Shown here one piece after another: positions 5,945 to 6,705 of a stretch of 6,705 nucleotides of DNA (the stretch's first letter is position 1; each line of letters opens with the position of its first letter). Below the pieces are notes generated by a model, which was given only the letters and a program-made list of their open reading frames with translations, was not told the DNA's origin and ran no database searches. The DNA lies in NCBI GenBank assembly GCA_013204125.1, contig JABMOP010000252.1, positions 1 to 6,705 on the forward strand, given 5' to 3'. The stretch is from Rhodospirillales bacterium. GTDB taxonomy: Bacteria; Pseudomonadota; Alphaproteobacteria; Rhodospirillales; UBA2165. A program made the position numbers and the translations under genes.

Positions 5945-6321
5945 CCGGCATCCGCTTCGACATGCAGACCCTGGACGGCGCCCAACATATCGAGATCGAT
6001 GAGGAAACAGCCGTGCTGACCCTGCATTCGATGGAGCAATTGGGAGAGAACGCCGAGCCGTTCTTGGATTACCTGATCGCCGGGCGGCCGCAAATCGCCC
6101 TGCACCTGGAACCGGTGATCGAGCTTTACGACGAAGCCGTGCCGTTCGATGGGCTCGCCGCCGCCTATACCAGGAAGCGCAATTACCTCTCCGGGTTTTT
6201 GACCGCCCTTCGCCAGCGCCAAGCAGACGGCAAAGTCGAGATTATCAAAACCCACCGCTCCGGCTTCGGCAGCACCTACCACGAGCCCTATACGATTGTG
6301 GTGTGGAAAATTGTTACTTGA
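5941..6321 (+). CDS. Class I SAM methyltransferase, C-terminal part (frameshifted gene)
   Basis: A 126-residue frame that completes the methyltransferase begun at 5372. IRFDMQTLDG is the third strand and acidic loop. AVLTLHSMEQLG is the strand and helix after motif II. IALHLEPVIELYD, followed by AYTRKRNYLSGFLTAL, is strongly reminiscent of the C-terminal halves of methyltransferases found in glycan and flagellin-modification loci. The final strands GFGSTYHEPYTIVVWK close the beta-sheet. There is no SAM-binding glycine loop here; that is in the upstream frame. The preceding bases in this frame already read AKSKDAN, so homology extends upstream of the ATG, showing this is the tail of a frameshifted gene rather than an independent one. 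If the shift is a sequencing error, the true gene is 5372-6321 with one base added. Its 3' end overlaps the aminotransferase gene convergently by eight bases. Confidence 0.68.
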   Translation: MTGIRFDMQTLDGAQHIEIDEETAVLTLHSMEQLGENAEPFLDYLIAGRPQIALHLEPVIELYDEAVPFDGLAAAYTRKRNYLSGFLTALRQRQADGKVEIIKTHRSGFGSTYHEPYTIVVWKIVT

Positions 6322-6705
6322 AAAACGCCGCCAGTTTTTCTATTGCGGCATCCAAAAGCGCGTCTTGTTTGCAGTAGCAAAAGCGGATGTAATGATTGAC
6401 GCCACTTTCCGCGCCGCCTTGATAGAAGGCTGAGAACGGGACGGCAGCGACGCCGGCCTTGGTGGTAATGTGTTTGCAAAATTCTATATCGTCGCCGTTG
6501 AAACCCGATTTGTTGGCAATGGATTTGAAATCAGCGGTCAGGAAATAGGTGCCTTCGCTGGGCATGATCTCGAAGCCGATTTGCCGAAGCCCATCTGCCA
6601 GCCGATCGCGCTTGGATTCTAGATCGGCGCCCAGGGATTCGAAATAATCATCGTCTTTTCCAAGGCCATAGGCGACGGCGGCTTGCAAGTTCGGCGGTGT
6701 GGTGA
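6314..6705 (-). CDS. PLP-dependent aminotransferase (class I/II), C-terminal part
   Basis: The last 130 codons of a fold-type I aminotransferase, entering from the right edge on the minus strand and ending at TAA 6316-6314. The visible part starts at TTPPNLQAAVAYGL, the segment that follows the PLP-lysine region in these enzymes. It continues through FEIMPSEGTYFLTADF, DDIEFCKHITTKAGVAAVPFSAFY and YIRFCYCKQDALLDAAIEKL. The Arg in YIRFCYCK corresponds to the conserved residue that binds the substrate carboxylate. The pattern is closest to the methionine/kynurenine aminotransferase-like branch (YbdL type), but the PLP-binding lysine lies outside the window, so substrate assignment is open. There is no sign of membership in the plus-strand cluster, since it is convergent with it. 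A Met-initiated reading from TTG 6688 is only an internal codon of the larger gene. Confidence 0.88.
   Translation of the reverse strand, partial: TTPPNLQAAVAYGLGKDDDYFESLGADLESKRDRLADGLRQIGFEIMPSEGTYFLTADFKSIANKSGFNGDDIEFCKHITTKAGVAAVPFSAFYQGGAESGVNHYIRFCYCKQDALLDAAIEKLAAFFK

Noticed and set aside
5746..6282. A 178-residue open frame on the minus strand, and whether it explains the broken plus-strand gene
   Set aside because: Both plus-strand halves carry methyltransferase motifs throughout this interval, whereas the antisense translation has none.

Overview
The window looks like a chromosomal segment of a Gram-negative bacterium, most likely an alphaproteobacterium. This is inferred from the moderately high GC content, the GCC/GGC/GAA/TTG-rich codon use and the protein families present; no marker gene fixes the taxonomy. 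It holds a short housekeeping stretch on the left, a plus-strand cluster of modification and transfer enzymes that fills most of the window, and a minus-strand gene cut by the right edge.

Left part (1-1016). The N-terminal 113 codons of a PAPS-dependent sulfotransferase run leftward off the window edge. A divergent 59-residue, two-helix membrane microprotein with a GTG start (550-729) follows; an inverted repeat lies just before its ribosome binding site. Next is a complete minus-strand tRNA-His (anticodon GTG, encoded G-1:C73 pair and CCA), with a plausible sigma-70 promoter upstream.

Central cluster (1017-6321, all plus strand). In order: a putative sugar O-methyltransferase, a CgeB-like GT-B glycosyltransferase, a probable glycosyltransferase-like protein that I can place only loosely, a 2-oxoglutarate/Fe(II)-type oxygenase with a complete HxD...H...R set, and a class I SAM methyltransferase. 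Genes two to five are packed with overlaps or a 4-base gap (ATGA at 3282-3285; 4 bases before 4444; an 8-base overlap at 5372-5379), so they are very probably co-transcribed. The combination of two methyltransferases, one or two glycosyl transferases and one oxygenase fits building and decorating a glycan, glycosylated surface protein or small glycosylated metabolite. The nearby sulfotransferase could add sulfate to the same product, but nothing in the sequence proves the link.

The last methyltransferase is broken in this sequence. The reading frame shifts by -1 near 5921-5925. One extra A in the AAAA run at 5922-5925 would restore a continuous 316-residue enzyme. The early TGA overlaps an ATG preceded by a good AAGGA, so the two halves could also be made as coupled polypeptides.

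Right part (6314-6705). The C-terminal 130 codons of a fold-type I PLP aminotransferase lie on the minus strand and overlap the methyltransferase tail convergently by 8 bases. No Rho-independent terminator, insertion sequence or CRISPR array was seen.
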